Assembly: GCA_910578505.1 (NCBI GenBank)
Contig: CAJTPV010000040.1
Location: 1-24,012 of the forward strand
Reading direction: 5' to 3'
DNA: 24,012 nucleotides
DNA from: an uncultured Oscillospiraceae bacterium
GTDB taxonomy: Bacteria > Bacillota > Clostridia > Oscillospirales > Oscillospiraceae
The stretch's first letter is position 1, and the number at the start of each line of letters is the position of its first letter. Below are positions 13,876 through 21,240 of this stretch, in pieces. Made by a program: the position numbers and the translations under genes. The notes under the pieces were generated by a model. The model did no database searches, was not told the origin of the DNA, and worked only from the letters and a program-made list of their open reading frames with translations.

Positions 13876-15105
13876 TTATATCACGAAATTGCCGTTGACA
13901 AAAATGGGCACTTCCCTCCCGTCCCAGGTCTGGCCTGTGATGGACAAGTCCGCCGTCCCCACCATGAAGTCCACGTGGGTGATGGAGTCGTTGAGGCCGC
14001 ACTCCTTCAGCTCCTCCTTGGACATCTCCGTGCCGCCTTTGATGCACTCGGAGTACGCCTCGCCAAAGGCCAGGTGGCAGGAGGCGTTCTCATCAAAGAG
14101 GGTCTCATAAAAGAGCAGGCGCTGGTTGGAGATCGGGCTGTCGTAGGGCACCAGGGCCACCTCGCCGAAATAGGACGCGCCCTCGTCCACGGAGATGGCG
14201 GCCTGCAGGGCCTCCTCCCCCACCTCTGCGTGGACCTCCACGATTTTGCCCCGCTGCACCTTCATCCAAAACTTGTCGATCAGATTCCCCCGGTGGGACA
14301 GGGGCATGGATGCGTAGACTACGCCGTCAATGCCCTCCTTGAGGGGGGCGGTGAAGATTTCCTCCGTGGGGATGTTGGGGATGAACGGCACGCCGGCGGC
14401 GGATACGCCGTTGCCGCCGGCCCACACATGGTCCTCCGGCAGGCGGATCACCAGGTCGGTCCCTAAACGATTTGTATAATGCAGGCTCTCCAAATCCAGT
14501 CCGTTGAGCTTGTCGACCCGCGTTTTCAGCGTGTCCAGATGCTCCCGCCAGCGCTCCACGGCGTCGCCCCGGCCCTGGACCCGGACGGCGGAGAGAATCG
14601 CGGACCACAGGCCGGACATGGCCTCCTCCTCGCTCCGGTCCGGAAAGACCTTCCGGGCCCAGGCGGGAACGGGGATGGCGGCAATGCACCAGGGGAAGCC
14701 GTTGCACATCTGGAGGCGGCGGAATTCCGCCAGCGCTTTCCCGGCGCTGCGCTGGCTGCGGGTGATGCGGTCCTGGGGCACGCCCTTCAGGTTTTCCGGG
14801 TCATCGGCGGCAATGATCAGATGGGCCGTGCCCTCACGGGCGAACCCGTTGCAGAAGTCGGCCCGCCAGCCGGGGTAACTGTCGAACACATCGTCGGCGG
14901 CATGCAGGTACTTCATCCGGGCCAGGGGGCCGTCGTTCCAGTCCATGATGACCTCCCGGCAGCCCGCGTCGTAGGCGGCTTGGGCGCACAGACGGGCAAA
15001 CCAGGCGCACTCCGCCGGGCTGGCGATGACCAGATTCTGGCCCGGCTGGATGTTCACACCTACCTCAACCAGCAGTTTTGCGTATTCTTTGAATTGTTCT
15101 TCCAT
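13876..15105 (-). CDS. M29-family aminopeptidase (AmpS/PepS-like)
   Basis: Cytoplasmic metallo-aminopeptidase of family M29 (aminopeptidase T, AmpS, PepS), which removes N-terminal residues from peptides using two metal ions. The 409-residue length is typical. The N-terminal half contains KLLVEVGVNIQPGQNLVIASP, a family signature. The C-terminal half holds probable metal ligands in PTEEIFTAP, the HLAFGEAYSEC region and THVDFMVGT (His and Asp), followed by the end PIFVNGNFVI. ATG 15105 is chosen because AAGGAG is 9 bases upstream; the longer frame to 15171 overlaps the preceding gene. Two small genes lie just upstream in the same direction (26-base gap) and may be co-transcribed. Substrate range cannot be told. 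Confidence 0.9.
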   Translation of the reverse strand: MEEQFKEYAKLLVEVGVNIQPGQNLVIASPAECAWFARLCAQAAYDAGCREVIMDWNDGPLARMKYLHAADDVFDSYPGWRADFCNGFAREGTAHLIIAADDPENLKGVPQDRITRSQRSAGKALAEFRRLQMCNGFPWCIAAIPVPAWARKVFPDRSEEEAMSGLWSAILSAVRVQGRGDAVERWREHLDTLKTRVDKLNGLDLESLHYTNRLGTDLVIRLPEDHVWAGGNGVSAAGVPFIPNIPTEEIFTAPLKEGIDGVVYASMPLSHRGNLIDKFWMKVQRGKIVEVHAEVGEEALQAAISVDEGASYFGEVALVPYDSPISNQRLLFYETLFDENASCHLAFGEAYSECIKGGTEMSKEELKECGLNDSITHVDFMVGTADLSITGQTWDGREVPIFVNGNFVI

Positions 15106-15130
15106 GAGGCATGTCTCCTTCGCATTTTTA

Positions 15131-15385
15131 TCAGTAAATGATTGCCTGCATTTTCCAGGCATATATGTCATTTTGACGTTCCAGTTCTAACAAATATTTC
15201 AGTTCATTGATACTTTTGGCATAAAATTCTGTCTTTTCATCCAGCAGCGCCTGCATCGTCCGCGTGGCATAAAGCGCCTCTACTGCCGCATCTGCTGTTA
15301 CGCCGTTTTTCTCCATATAATCCGTAATCAGTTCGTTGTGCAGCCGCTGCTGCATAAAATACGCGGTATCAGCTGACTGCTCCAT
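15131..15385 (-). CDS. Small protein of unknown function, second of an overlapping pair
   Basis: The 84-residue helical protein starts MEQSADTAYFMQQRLHNEL and contains LLDEKTEFYAKSINELKYLLELE. It resembles, loosely and from memory, the DUF3791 layout (helices, then an FY..S...L.. end). A strong AAGGAGGT precedes ATG 15385, inside the end of the upstream gene, and the two genes overlap by 17 bases, which points to coupled expression and a joint function. No toxin-type domain is visible in it. The M29 peptidase gene begins 26 bases after its stop. No function is assigned. Confidence 0.65.
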   Translation of the reverse strand: MEQSADTAYFMQQRLHNELITDYMEKNGVTADAAVEALYATRTMQALLDEKTEFYAKSINELKYLLELERQNDIYAWKMQAIIY

Positions 15386-15605
15386 GGGTCAAAATACCTC
15401 CTTGACGCCGTATATACTCCTCGATCACGTGAACCGCTCCATCCACTCCGAATTCATTAATATCATCTTCGTTTTCAGATATAAATGTTACCAGGGAATA
15501 CTTTCCCACCAGGATTCCCATTTGTGCCAGGGTTAAATTCCACTTTTTAATAAATCGATGAAATAGTATAAAACACGTTGTCAGTATCTCCTGATTTTCT
15601 TTCAT
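15369..15605 (-). CDS. Small DUF3791-like protein, first of an overlapping pair
   Basis: The 78-residue protein starts MKENQEILTTCFILFHRF. The pattern F...F...W.L....M..LV.KY....FI, then FGVDGAVHVIEEYIRRQGG, resembles DUF3791 proteins, which in clostridia often sit beside a DUF3990 (ADP-ribosyltransferase-like) gene in possible toxin-antitoxin loci. No DUF3990 gene is present here. ATG 15605 has only a moderate AAAGGTG about 12 bases upstream. The family call is from memory of the pattern and is tentative. Confidence 0.65.
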   Translation of the reverse strand: MKENQEILTTCFILFHRFIKKWNLTLAQMGILVGKYSLVTFISENEDDINEFGVDGAVHVIEEYIRRQGGILTHGAVS

Positions 15606-15682
15606 AATCCAACTCTACACCTTTCAGCAAAAGATACCTGCCAGATGCCAGATTGCGGCTGAATTCGATTCTCACAAGGGGC
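15606..15682. other. Intergenic region with tandem 7-base repeat
   Basis: Short region between the DUF3791-like gene and the small RNA promoter. It contains the direct repeat GCCAGAT-GCCAGAT. It should hold the - strand promoter of the small gene pair, but no convincing -35/-10 pair can be seen. Confidence 0.4.
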
Positions 15683-15711
15683 TTGACAATTTTATATTGT
15701 CCACGTATAAT
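15683..15711 (+). promoter_or_regulatory. Perfect consensus promoter with overlapping palindrome (small RNA)
   Basis: TTGACA (15683-15688), 17 bases, TATAAT (15706-15711). A perfect inverted repeat GACAAT-TTTAT-ATTGTC (15685-15701) overlaps the -35 and fills most of the spacer, an operator-like arrangement. No gene with a ribosome binding site lies downstream on this strand before the terminator at 15807. Confidence 0.8.
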
Positions 15712-15717
15712 ATCTAT

Positions 15718-15807
15718 AGAAAGGGCGCTGCCGGTAAGCGGTTAGCCCCTATGTTTGGTTAAGAAGTAACCGCACAGTTGGGGAACTGGGGGCGGTTACT
15801 TCTTTTT
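15718..15807 (+). ncRNA. Putative ~90-nt small RNA
   Basis: Transcript predicted from the consensus promoter to the terminator ending at 15807. It has a 5' hairpin with bulges (GGGC..TGCCG / CGG.TAGCCC, about 15723-15747), a short linker and a terminator hairpin: AAGAAGTAACCGC (15761-15773) with GCGGTTACTTCTT (15792-15804), with inner stem CAGTT-GGGG-AACTG. A run of five T (15803-15807) follows. The only ATG frame is ATG TTT GGT TAA, so it is not coding. The terminator resembles those I recall from RNA antitoxins and holin-like toxin loci in Firmicutes, but no toxin ORF is seen opposite. It converges with the XRE gene, whose stop lies 3 bases further on. Confidence 0.65.
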
Positions 15808-15810
15808 GCC

Positions 15811-16047
15811 CTACCGGTTGATCTCCGGGTTATCCGTGCGGCCCAGCAGGTAATCCACCGAGCAGTCCAGGGCGTCGGCAATTTTGGCGAAGTTCAATGT
15901 TAATATGTCCTTACCGCTATGGATATTTGAAATCGTGTTAATACCCAGCGAGGATTCCTTCAAAAGAACTTTAAGTGTTTTTCCCTGTGCTTTGGCTCTT
16001 TCCCGTATTCTATTGGCAATATCTTCCGAAGAATAAATATTTGTCAT
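15811..16047 (-). CDS. Small XRE-family HTH transcriptional regulator
   Basis: The 78-residue protein is one lambda-repressor-type HTH domain: IANRIRERAKAQGKTLKVLLKESSL, then GINTISNIHSGKDILTL, then FAKIADALDCSVDYLLGRTD. ATG 16047 is chosen with AAGGTG about 11 bases upstream; in-frame ATG 16071 and GTG 16074 would begin within the operator of the divergent gene. The gene is divergent from a small helical protein gene across a region with a perfect palindrome and a partial second copy, so it should repress that gene and perhaps itself. Its 3' end meets the end of the putative small RNA gene. Confidence 0.82.
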   Translation of the reverse strand: MTNIYSSEDIANRIRERAKAQGKTLKVLLKESSLGINTISNIHSGKDILTLNFAKIADALDCSVDYLLGRTDNPEINR

Positions 16048-16064
16048 TTTCTTAAAACACCTTC

Positions 16065-16092
16065 TTGACATCACTTAAATAAGTGATATAAT
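16065..16092 (+). promoter_or_regulatory. Consensus promoter of small helical protein gene (module 2)
   Basis: TTGACA (16065-16070), 16 bases, TATAAT (16087-16092), both hexamers perfect. The start would be near 16099, within the second operator-like copy. Confidence 0.8.
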
Positions 16093-16116
16093 AAGAATAT
16101 CACTTATTTAAGGGAG
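16070..16116. promoter_or_regulatory. Operator pair in promoter spacer and at the start site (module 2)
   Basis: First copy: perfect palindrome ATCACTTA-AA-TAAGTGAT (16070-16087) filling the promoter spacer. Second copy: ATCACTTA-TT-TAAGGGAG (16099-16116), where the right arm matches in 6 of 8 bases and overlaps the AAGGGAG ribosome binding site. The copies are 29 bases apart, close to three helical turns, suitable for cooperative binding. The binder is probably the divergent XRE protein. Confidence 0.75.
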
Positions 16117-16124
16117 TGCTCGCT

Positions 16125-16355
16125 ATGAACGACATTTTCTTTGAACTCTATCAGAGCTGCGAGCTGGAGACCAAAGCCAGCCGCCGCGCCCGGAAAACGT
16201 TGGAAGGGCTGCTGCTTGAGGTGGGTGACGCCCTGGGCGCGAAAAAGGCCGGTGAACTGCAGTCCTCTGCCGAAACAATCCGGGAGGAGGAGGGTCTGCG
16301 GAGCTTCACCGAGGGGTTCCGCTTCGGCATGGCGGCCATTTCCGAGCAGCTGTAG
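16125..16355 (+). CDS. Small helical protein of unknown function (DUF6809-like)
   Basis: The 76-residue protein starts MNDIFFELYQSCELETKAS and ends SFTEGFRFGMAAISEQL, with a long amphipathic middle helix (ARKTLEGLLLEVGDALG). The F.EGFRFG..... ending fits the DUF6809-type small proteins of Clostridia as I recall them. ATG 16125 follows AAGGGAG (16110-16116) by 8 bases. It lies divergent from an XRE regulator with an operator in its promoter, the same layout as 551-1107. It ends 3 bases from the stop of the opposing trkH gene, with no terminator between. Function unknown. Confidence 0.75.
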   Translation: MNDIFFELYQSCELETKASRRARKTLEGLLLEVGDALGAKKAGELQSSAETIREEEGLRSFTEGFRFGMAAISEQL

Positions 16356-16358
16356 CGC

Positions 16359-17804
16359 TCACCGCTTCCGCCACAGCCCTGGGAACAGGAGCAGCAGCAG
16401 GGGCATAATCTCCAGCCGCCCCAGCAGCATCTCGAAGCTCAGCACCACCTTACTGACCGTGCTCAGGTCAAAGAAGTTGCACGTGGGTCCCAGCACGTCA
16501 AAGGCCGGCCCCACATTGCTGATGCACGTCAGCGCGCCGGTAAAGGCGGCGGTGAACCCCACGTCGTCCCACGCCACCACCAGCGTCCCCAGCAGCAGCA
16601 GCAGGATATACGCGAAGAAAAACAAGGAGATCCCCGACAGGGTGGCCTCCTCCACCCGCTCTCCGTCGCTGTCCAGCGTCTTGACGACCCTGGGGTGCAG
16701 GATCCGCTGGACCTCCCGCTTCAGATTCTTGCACAGCAGCACAAAGCGTATCTGCTTGATGCCGCCCGCCGTGGACCCGGCGCAGCCCCCGGCGAACATC
16801 ACCAGGATCAAGACCGCCTGGGAGAACGTGGGCCAGAGGACATAGTCTTTGGTCATGTACCCGGTGGTCGTCATCAGCGTCACCACCTGGAACACGCTGT
16901 CCGTGACGGTCTGGAAGCTGGCCGCGATCCCCGCGTGTACGATCAGGTTCATGGCAATCAGCGCGGAGGCGATCACCGTCATGAGGGTATAGGAGCGCAG
17001 CTCCTCGCTCTGGAACACGGCCTGATAGTCCCGCCGCAGGGCGTAGAAGAGCAGGGCGAAGTTGATGCCGGACAGGAACATGAAGATGATGATAATCCAC
17101 TCGATGACAATGCTCCCATAGGCGGCGATGCTGGCGTTCTTCACCGAAAAGCCGCCGGTGGAAATCGTCGTGAACGCATGGATCACAGAGTCGAACCAGG
17201 GCATCCCCGCCAGGCGCAGGCACAGCGTCTCCCCCACCGTCAGGCCGATATAGATGCTGTAGAGGATCTTGGCCGTGTCGCCCACCCGTGGGGTGAGCTT
17301 GGACTTGATGGGGCCGGGGGACTCCGCCCGCATCAGGTACACGCTGCCCTCCCCCAGCTTGGGGATCAGGGCCAGGGCCAGCACCAGGACCCCCATGCCG
17401 CCCATCCACTGGGTCTGGGCCCGCCAGAAGAGGATGGCGTCCGGCTGGCCCTCGATGAAGGTGAAGACGGTGGCCCCGGTGGTGGTGAAGCCGGACACGG
17501 TCTCAAAAAAGGCGTCCGCGTAATGGGGCAGCACATCGCTGAACACATAGGGCAGAGCCCCGAACATGGACAGCACAATCCAGCACAGGGCCACGGCGGC
17601 AAAGCCGTCCCGTGCCTGCATCTTGTTGTTTTTCACCGGCAGCATCACAAGGCCCTGCCCCACGGCCAGCGTAATGCCCGCGCTCAGCAGCATGGCGGAG
17701 CCCGCCTCCCCCAGGGCCACGCCGATGACGGCGGCGGGGAGCATCAGCACAGCCTCCACCCGCAGTATCAGGCCCAGTATGTGTAAAACCAGTCTATAAT
17801 TCAT
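16359..17804 (-). CDS. trkH: TrkH family potassium uptake membrane subunit
   Basis: Channel-like membrane subunit of the Trk/Ktr K+ uptake system. The 481-residue protein carries four selectivity-filter-type repeats: SGFTTTGATVF, TTISTGGFSV, TTTGYMTKDY and CISNVGPAFD, each between hydrophobic helices, in the usual order. ATG 17804 is chosen because AAAGGTG is 7 bases upstream; a TTG at 17810 is too close to that site. It lies 12 bases after trkA in the same operon, so channel and gating subunit are made together. The end of the gene lies 3 bases from that of the opposing small gene, and no terminator is visible. Confidence 0.95.
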   Translation of the reverse strand: MNYRLVLHILGLILRVEAVLMLPAAVIGVALGEAGSAMLLSAGITLAVGQGLVMLPVKNNKMQARDGFAAVALCWIVLSMFGALPYVFSDVLPHYADAFFETVSGFTTTGATVFTFIEGQPDAILFWRAQTQWMGGMGVLVLALALIPKLGEGSVYLMRAESPGPIKSKLTPRVGDTAKILYSIYIGLTVGETLCLRLAGMPWFDSVIHAFTTISTGGFSVKNASIAAYGSIVIEWIIIIFMFLSGINFALLFYALRRDYQAVFQSEELRSYTLMTVIASALIAMNLIVHAGIAASFQTVTDSVFQVVTLMTTTGYMTKDYVLWPTFSQAVLILVMFAGGCAGSTAGGIKQIRFVLLCKNLKREVQRILHPRVVKTLDSDGERVEEATLSGISLFFFAYILLLLLGTLVVAWDDVGFTAAFTGALTCISNVGPAFDVLGPTCNFFDLSTVSKVVLSFEMLLGRLEIMPLLLLLFPGLWRKR

Positions 17805-17816
17805 TCCCAATCACCT

Positions 17817-19178
17817 TTATTGCAGAATCTCATCCAGATCCTGCAAAAACAGACTCTTTGCCATCACGATCACCTTGTCCCCGGCGTGGATGCTGGTGGA
17901 GCCGTCGGGGATGATGGTCTTCCCCTCCCTGGCAATGGCGGCCACCAGCATGCCCGGCTTCAGCCGCAGGTCCTTCAGGGGCGTATCCAGGAATTTGGTG
18001 GTGGCGGTGGCGGTGAACTCCACGGCCTCGATGGCCCCGCCCAGCAGCTTGTACAGGTTCTCCACCGCGCTGCCCTGGCTGCGGGCCATGGCCCGGACGT
18101 AGGCGGAGATCTGGTTGGCGGTGATGTCCTTGGGGCTGATGACGCTGTCCACGCCGAACTCCCGGATCATCTCGATATAGTTGGGCCGGGTCATCTTGGC
18201 GATGACCTTTTTCACGCCGTGGCGCTGGGCGTTCATGGCCATCAGCAGGTTCTCCTCGTCCCGGTTGGTCAGGGCGATGAAGGCATCCGTATCCAGCAGG
18301 TTCTCCTCGTCGATGATCTGGCTGTTGGTGCCGTCCCCCTCGATAATCATGGCCTTGGGCAGCTTTTCCGCCAGGGCCAGACACTTCTGGGTGTTCTGCT
18401 CCACAATCCGCACCTTGATGCCCACCTTTTCCACCGCCCACGTCAGATACGTGGCGATGCGGCTGCCGCCCAGAACGGTGATCTGCCGCAGCCGCCCGGA
18501 GTCCCGGCCCAGGTTGTGGAAAAACCGCACGATCTCCTGCTGTGAGCCGATGACGTAGGCCTTGTCGCCCACCTGGGGCACAAAGCGGCCGTTGGGCACG
18601 AAGACCTCGTCCCCCCGGATGGCCGCGCACATCAGCACGCCCCGGTTGTTGGGGTTGCGCTTGTTGTACTCAAAGAGGCTCATGCCCGCCAGGCCGTCGC
18701 TCTCCAGGACGGGAAAGCCGATCATCTCCACCAGCCCCCGTGCGAAGGTCTCCACGCTGAAGGCGGAGGGAACCCGCAGCAGCCGGCTGATCTCCTGGGC
18801 GGCGGCGTATTCCGGGTTGATGATCATGTTCAGCCCGATCTCCCGCTTGAGCAGGTTGGCCTCCCGGAAGTACTCCGGGGACCGGATGCGGGCCACGGTG
18901 TGCCTGGCCCCCAGCTTTTTGGCGATGAGGCAGCAGACGATATTCAGCTCGTCGGAGCCGGTGACGGCGATGACCAGGTCCGCCTCCCGGACGCCGGCGG
19001 AGCGCAGGATCTGGATGGAGGCGCCGCTGCCGTCCAGGCACAGGATATCCAGGGTGCTGTCGGCGGTGCGCAGGGCCTCGGCGTTGTGGTCGATGAGCAC
19101 CAGGTCGTGGTCCTCGCCGCTGAGCTGCTTGGCCAGGGTGAAGCCCACCTTGCCGTTGCCGATGATGATGATTTTCAT
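17817..19178 (-). CDS. trkA: Trk potassium uptake regulatory subunit TrkA
   Basis: Cytoplasmic NAD(H)/nucleotide-binding gating subunit of the Trk system. The 453-residue protein has two tandem RCK modules: a first Rossmann fold with GNGKVG (7-12) and D30 at the end of strand 2, a TrkA_C domain (about 140-220), a second Rossmann segment starting ITVLGGSRIATYL (233-245) with IVEQN and a second TrkA_C domain ending in VIVMAKSLFLQDLDEIL. ATG 19178 follows AAGGAG by 8 bases; the longer frame lies antisense-like in the preceding gene. It overlaps the upstream yihY-type gene by 4 bases (ATGA). Confidence 0.96.
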   Translation of the reverse strand: MKIIIIGNGKVGFTLAKQLSGEDHDLVLIDHNAEALRTADSTLDILCLDGSGASIQILRSAGVREADLVIAVTGSDELNIVCCLIAKKLGARHTVARIRSPEYFREANLLKREIGLNMIINPEYAAAQEISRLLRVPSAFSVETFARGLVEMIGFPVLESDGLAGMSLFEYNKRNPNNRGVLMCAAIRGDEVFVPNGRFVPQVGDKAYVIGSQQEIVRFFHNLGRDSGRLRQITVLGGSRIATYLTWAVEKVGIKVRIVEQNTQKCLALAEKLPKAMIIEGDGTNSQIIDEENLLDTDAFIALTNRDEENLLMAMNAQRHGVKKVIAKMTRPNYIEMIREFGVDSVISPKDITANQISAYVRAMARSQGSAVENLYKLLGGAIEAVEFTATATTKFLDTPLKDLRLKPGMLVAAIAREGKTIIPDGSTSIHAGDKVIVMAKSLFLQDLDEILQ

Positions 19179-20101
19179 TTCGTTTTCTCCTTGCCGGCGG
19201 GGGGCTGCGCCCCCTTCGGCCCTGTTTGTTTGGCGGCTCTGGCCGCCTTTGCTTTGTCCTCCAGGCCCATGGCCAGCAGGGTGTCGTTGACCTCCGCCCC
19301 CAGTATCAGGGCCACGGCGGACAGGTTCAGCCACACCAGCAGCACGATCACCGTGCCCAGCGCGCCGTAGAGGATGGAGTACCGGGCAAAATTTTCCACA
19401 TAGTAGGAGTACACGGCGGACACCACCATCCACCCGGCCAGGGCCGCGCACACGCCGGGCACGATCTGCCGGGCGGACTGCCGCTTATCCTGGGCGGCGG
19501 CGTAGAGGATGCCCACGGCGGCGAACATGAACACGCCCAGCACCAGAAAGCGCCAGTCGATCCAGCTGCGGATAAAGGCGTCCGGCAGCACGATGACCCG
19601 CTCCGCCATATGCAGCGCCCACTCGCCCACCGTGGCCATCAGCAGCGTCACCGCCACGCTCAGCAGCAGGAACACCGTGTACAGCAGCACCCGGCAGGTA
19701 TAGGCGAACTGGTTTTTCGGCGCGGGCAGGTGGTAGGCCCGGCGGACGGCGTGCATCAGGCAGGCGGCGGCCCGCATGGGAAAGTAGATGGTGAAAAAGA
19801 GGCCGAACCAGAGCATGGGGGTGGTGGAGGTGGCGGAGACGTAGTTGAGGTAGGTCTCCACCATGTCCACGACCCCCGGCGGCAGCAGCGGAGAGAGGGC
19901 CTCCGTGATGCTGGAGATATCCAGGTCCAGCATACCCAACAGGCTGCTGACGAAGATCATGAAGGGGAATATGGTAAAGAGCAGGTAATAGGCCAGGGCC
20001 GCGCCCTGGCGGCCGATGTCGTGGGCAAAATACCGCCGCACCATATGGGTGATGAACCGTCCCGGACGGCTGTTTGTGACAGGCTGGATCCAAACCGGCA
20101 T
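19175..20101 (-). CDS. YihY/BrkB family inner membrane protein
   Basis: The 308-residue polytopic membrane protein is of the YihY/virulence factor BrkB family (once misnamed ribonuclease BN); its function is not well known. Signatures are GAALAYYLLFTIFPFMIFVSSLLG (about 33-56), the PPGVVDMVE region, and the C-terminal GALGTVIVLLVWLNLSAVALILGAEVN, which is strongly conserved in the family. About six membrane segments can be seen. The C-terminal tail is rich in Lys, Ala and Pro. ATG 20101 follows AAAGGAGG by about 9 bases. It lies 28 bases after the dehydrogenase gene and overlaps trkA, so the four genes are probably one operon. Confidence 0.9.
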   Translation of the reverse strand: MPVWIQPVTNSRPGRFITHMVRRYFAHDIGRQGAALAYYLLFTIFPFMIFVSSLLGMLDLDISSITEALSPLLPPGVVDMVETYLNYVSATSTTPMLWFGLFFTIYFPMRAAACLMHAVRRAYHLPAPKNQFAYTCRVLLYTVFLLLSVAVTLLMATVGEWALHMAERVIVLPDAFIRSWIDWRFLVLGVFMFAAVGILYAAAQDKRQSARQIVPGVCAALAGWMVVSAVYSYYVENFARYSILYGALGTVIVLLVWLNLSAVALILGAEVNDTLLAMGLEDKAKAARAAKQTGPKGAQPPAGKEKTK

Positions 20102-20129
20102 AGGCGCTGGCCTCCTTTGGCGCGGGGTC

Positions 20130-21089
20130 TCAAATCCCATTGACAACGTGGACAGGCTGTCCGGCGGCAAAGGAGCGCAGGTTTTCCACCGCGATATCCA
20201 GCAGCCGCTGCCGGGTCTCCAGGGCGGCCCAGCTGATATGGGGCGTAATGATGCAGTTTTTGGCGGAAAGCAGGGGGCTGTCCGCCGGAATGGGCTCCGC
20301 CTCCGCCACATCCACCCCCAGGGCGGCCAGCTTTCCGGCGGCCAGGGCGTCCGCCACATCCTGCTCCGCAAGCAGCTGGCCCCGGCTGTTGTTGATGAGG
20401 ATGGCGCCGTCCTTCATCAGCCGGAGGGTGTCCCGGTTGATGAGCCGCTCCGTCTGGGGCGTCATGGGGCAGTGGAGGCTGACCACGTCGCTGCGGCGCA
20501 GCAGCTCCTCCAGGGGCGTCCAGGGCGCGCCCTCCGTCCAGGGGTGGGGACCGCAGGCGATGACGTCCATCCCCAGGGCGGCGGCAATGCGGCCCACCGC
20601 CCGGCCAATGCGGCCATAGCCCACAATGCCCATGGTCTTCCCGGCCAGCTCCACCAGAGGATAGTTCCAGAAGCAGTAGTCGGGGCAGCGGGACCACTGC
20701 CCGGCGTGGACGGCCCGGTCGTGCTCCCCGATGTGGTGGCAGATCTCCAGCAGCAGCGCGATGGCGAACTGAGCCACCGCCTCGGTGCCGTAGCCGGGAA
20801 CGTTGCACACGGGGATGCTCCGTTCAGCGGCGGCCTGGGTGTCCACCACGTTGTAGCCCGTGGCCAGGACGCCGATGTACCGGACGGCGGGGCAGCGGTC
20901 CAGGACCTCTCTGGTGATGGGGGTCTTGTTGGTGAGGACGATGTCGCAGTCCCCGATGCGGCCCACGATCTCGTCCGTGTCGTCCAGGGGGGTGCGGTCA
21001 TAGGCGGTCACCGGGCCCATGGCCTCGAAGCCCGCCCAGCTCAGGTCGCCGGGGTTCAGACACCAGCCGTCCAGAATGACAATCTTCAT
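20130..21089 (-). CDS. D-2-hydroxyacid dehydrogenase
   Basis: NAD(P)-dependent dehydrogenase of the glycerate/hydroxypyruvate reductase and phosphoglycerate dehydrogenase family. The 319-residue protein has a split catalytic domain and a nucleotide-binding domain with GYGRIG (157-162, GxGxxG). The catalytic triad is R236 (NNSRGQLL), E265 (DVAEAEP) and H284 (TPHISW). The acidic residue expected after strand 2, which selects NAD over NADP, is not visible (VIACGPHPW, 176-184), so the cofactor is uncertain. Length fits glycerate dehydrogenases and is too short for SerA with an ACT domain. GGGAGGAG lies 5 bases before ATG 21089. It is the first gene of the operon that leads to trkH. Confidence 0.9.
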   Translation of the reverse strand: MKIVILDGWCLNPGDLSWAGFEAMGPVTAYDRTPLDDTDEIVGRIGDCDIVLTNKTPITREVLDRCPAVRYIGVLATGYNVVDTQAAAERSIPVCNVPGYGTEAVAQFAIALLLEICHHIGEHDRAVHAGQWSRCPDYCFWNYPLVELAGKTMGIVGYGRIGRAVGRIAAALGMDVIACGPHPWTEGAPWTPLEELLRRSDVVSLHCPMTPQTERLINRDTLRLMKDGAILINNSRGQLLAEQDVADALAAGKLAALGVDVAEAEPIPADSPLLSAKNCIITPHISWAALETRQRLLDIAVENLRSFAAGQPVHVVNGI

Positions 21090-21140
21090 ACTCTCTCCTC
21101 CCTTGCGCTCCTCTCCGGGTCACGCGGTTACAGTGCCCAA

Positions 21141-21169
21141 TATATACCACATTCCCCGTGGTTTGTCAA
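21141..21169 (-). promoter_or_regulatory. Promoter with spacer palindrome, dehydrogenase-trk operon
   Basis: On the - strand: TTGACA (21164-21169), 17 bases, TATATA (21141-21146). An inverted repeat ACCAC-7 bases-GTGGT (21146-21162) lies within the spacer and may be an operator of unknown binder. The leader would be about 45 bases. Confidence 0.7.
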
Positions 21170-21240
21170 ATGGCACGGCGGCGCCCCGCCTGGGAACCGG
21201 GATGCGGGGGACCGGGACGCGGATTTACAAACTGTTCACA

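Noticed and set aside
11918..14047. Long - strand open frame of 709 codons opposite thrS
   Set aside because: It runs through the T-box leader and the terminator as well as thrS and has a composition typical of antisense shadows.
21160..21180. CtsR box upstream of clpB
   Set aside because: TTTGTCAAATGG resembles half of a CtsR heptad repeat, but no second heptad follows; the TGTCAA is explained as the -35 of the divergent promoter.
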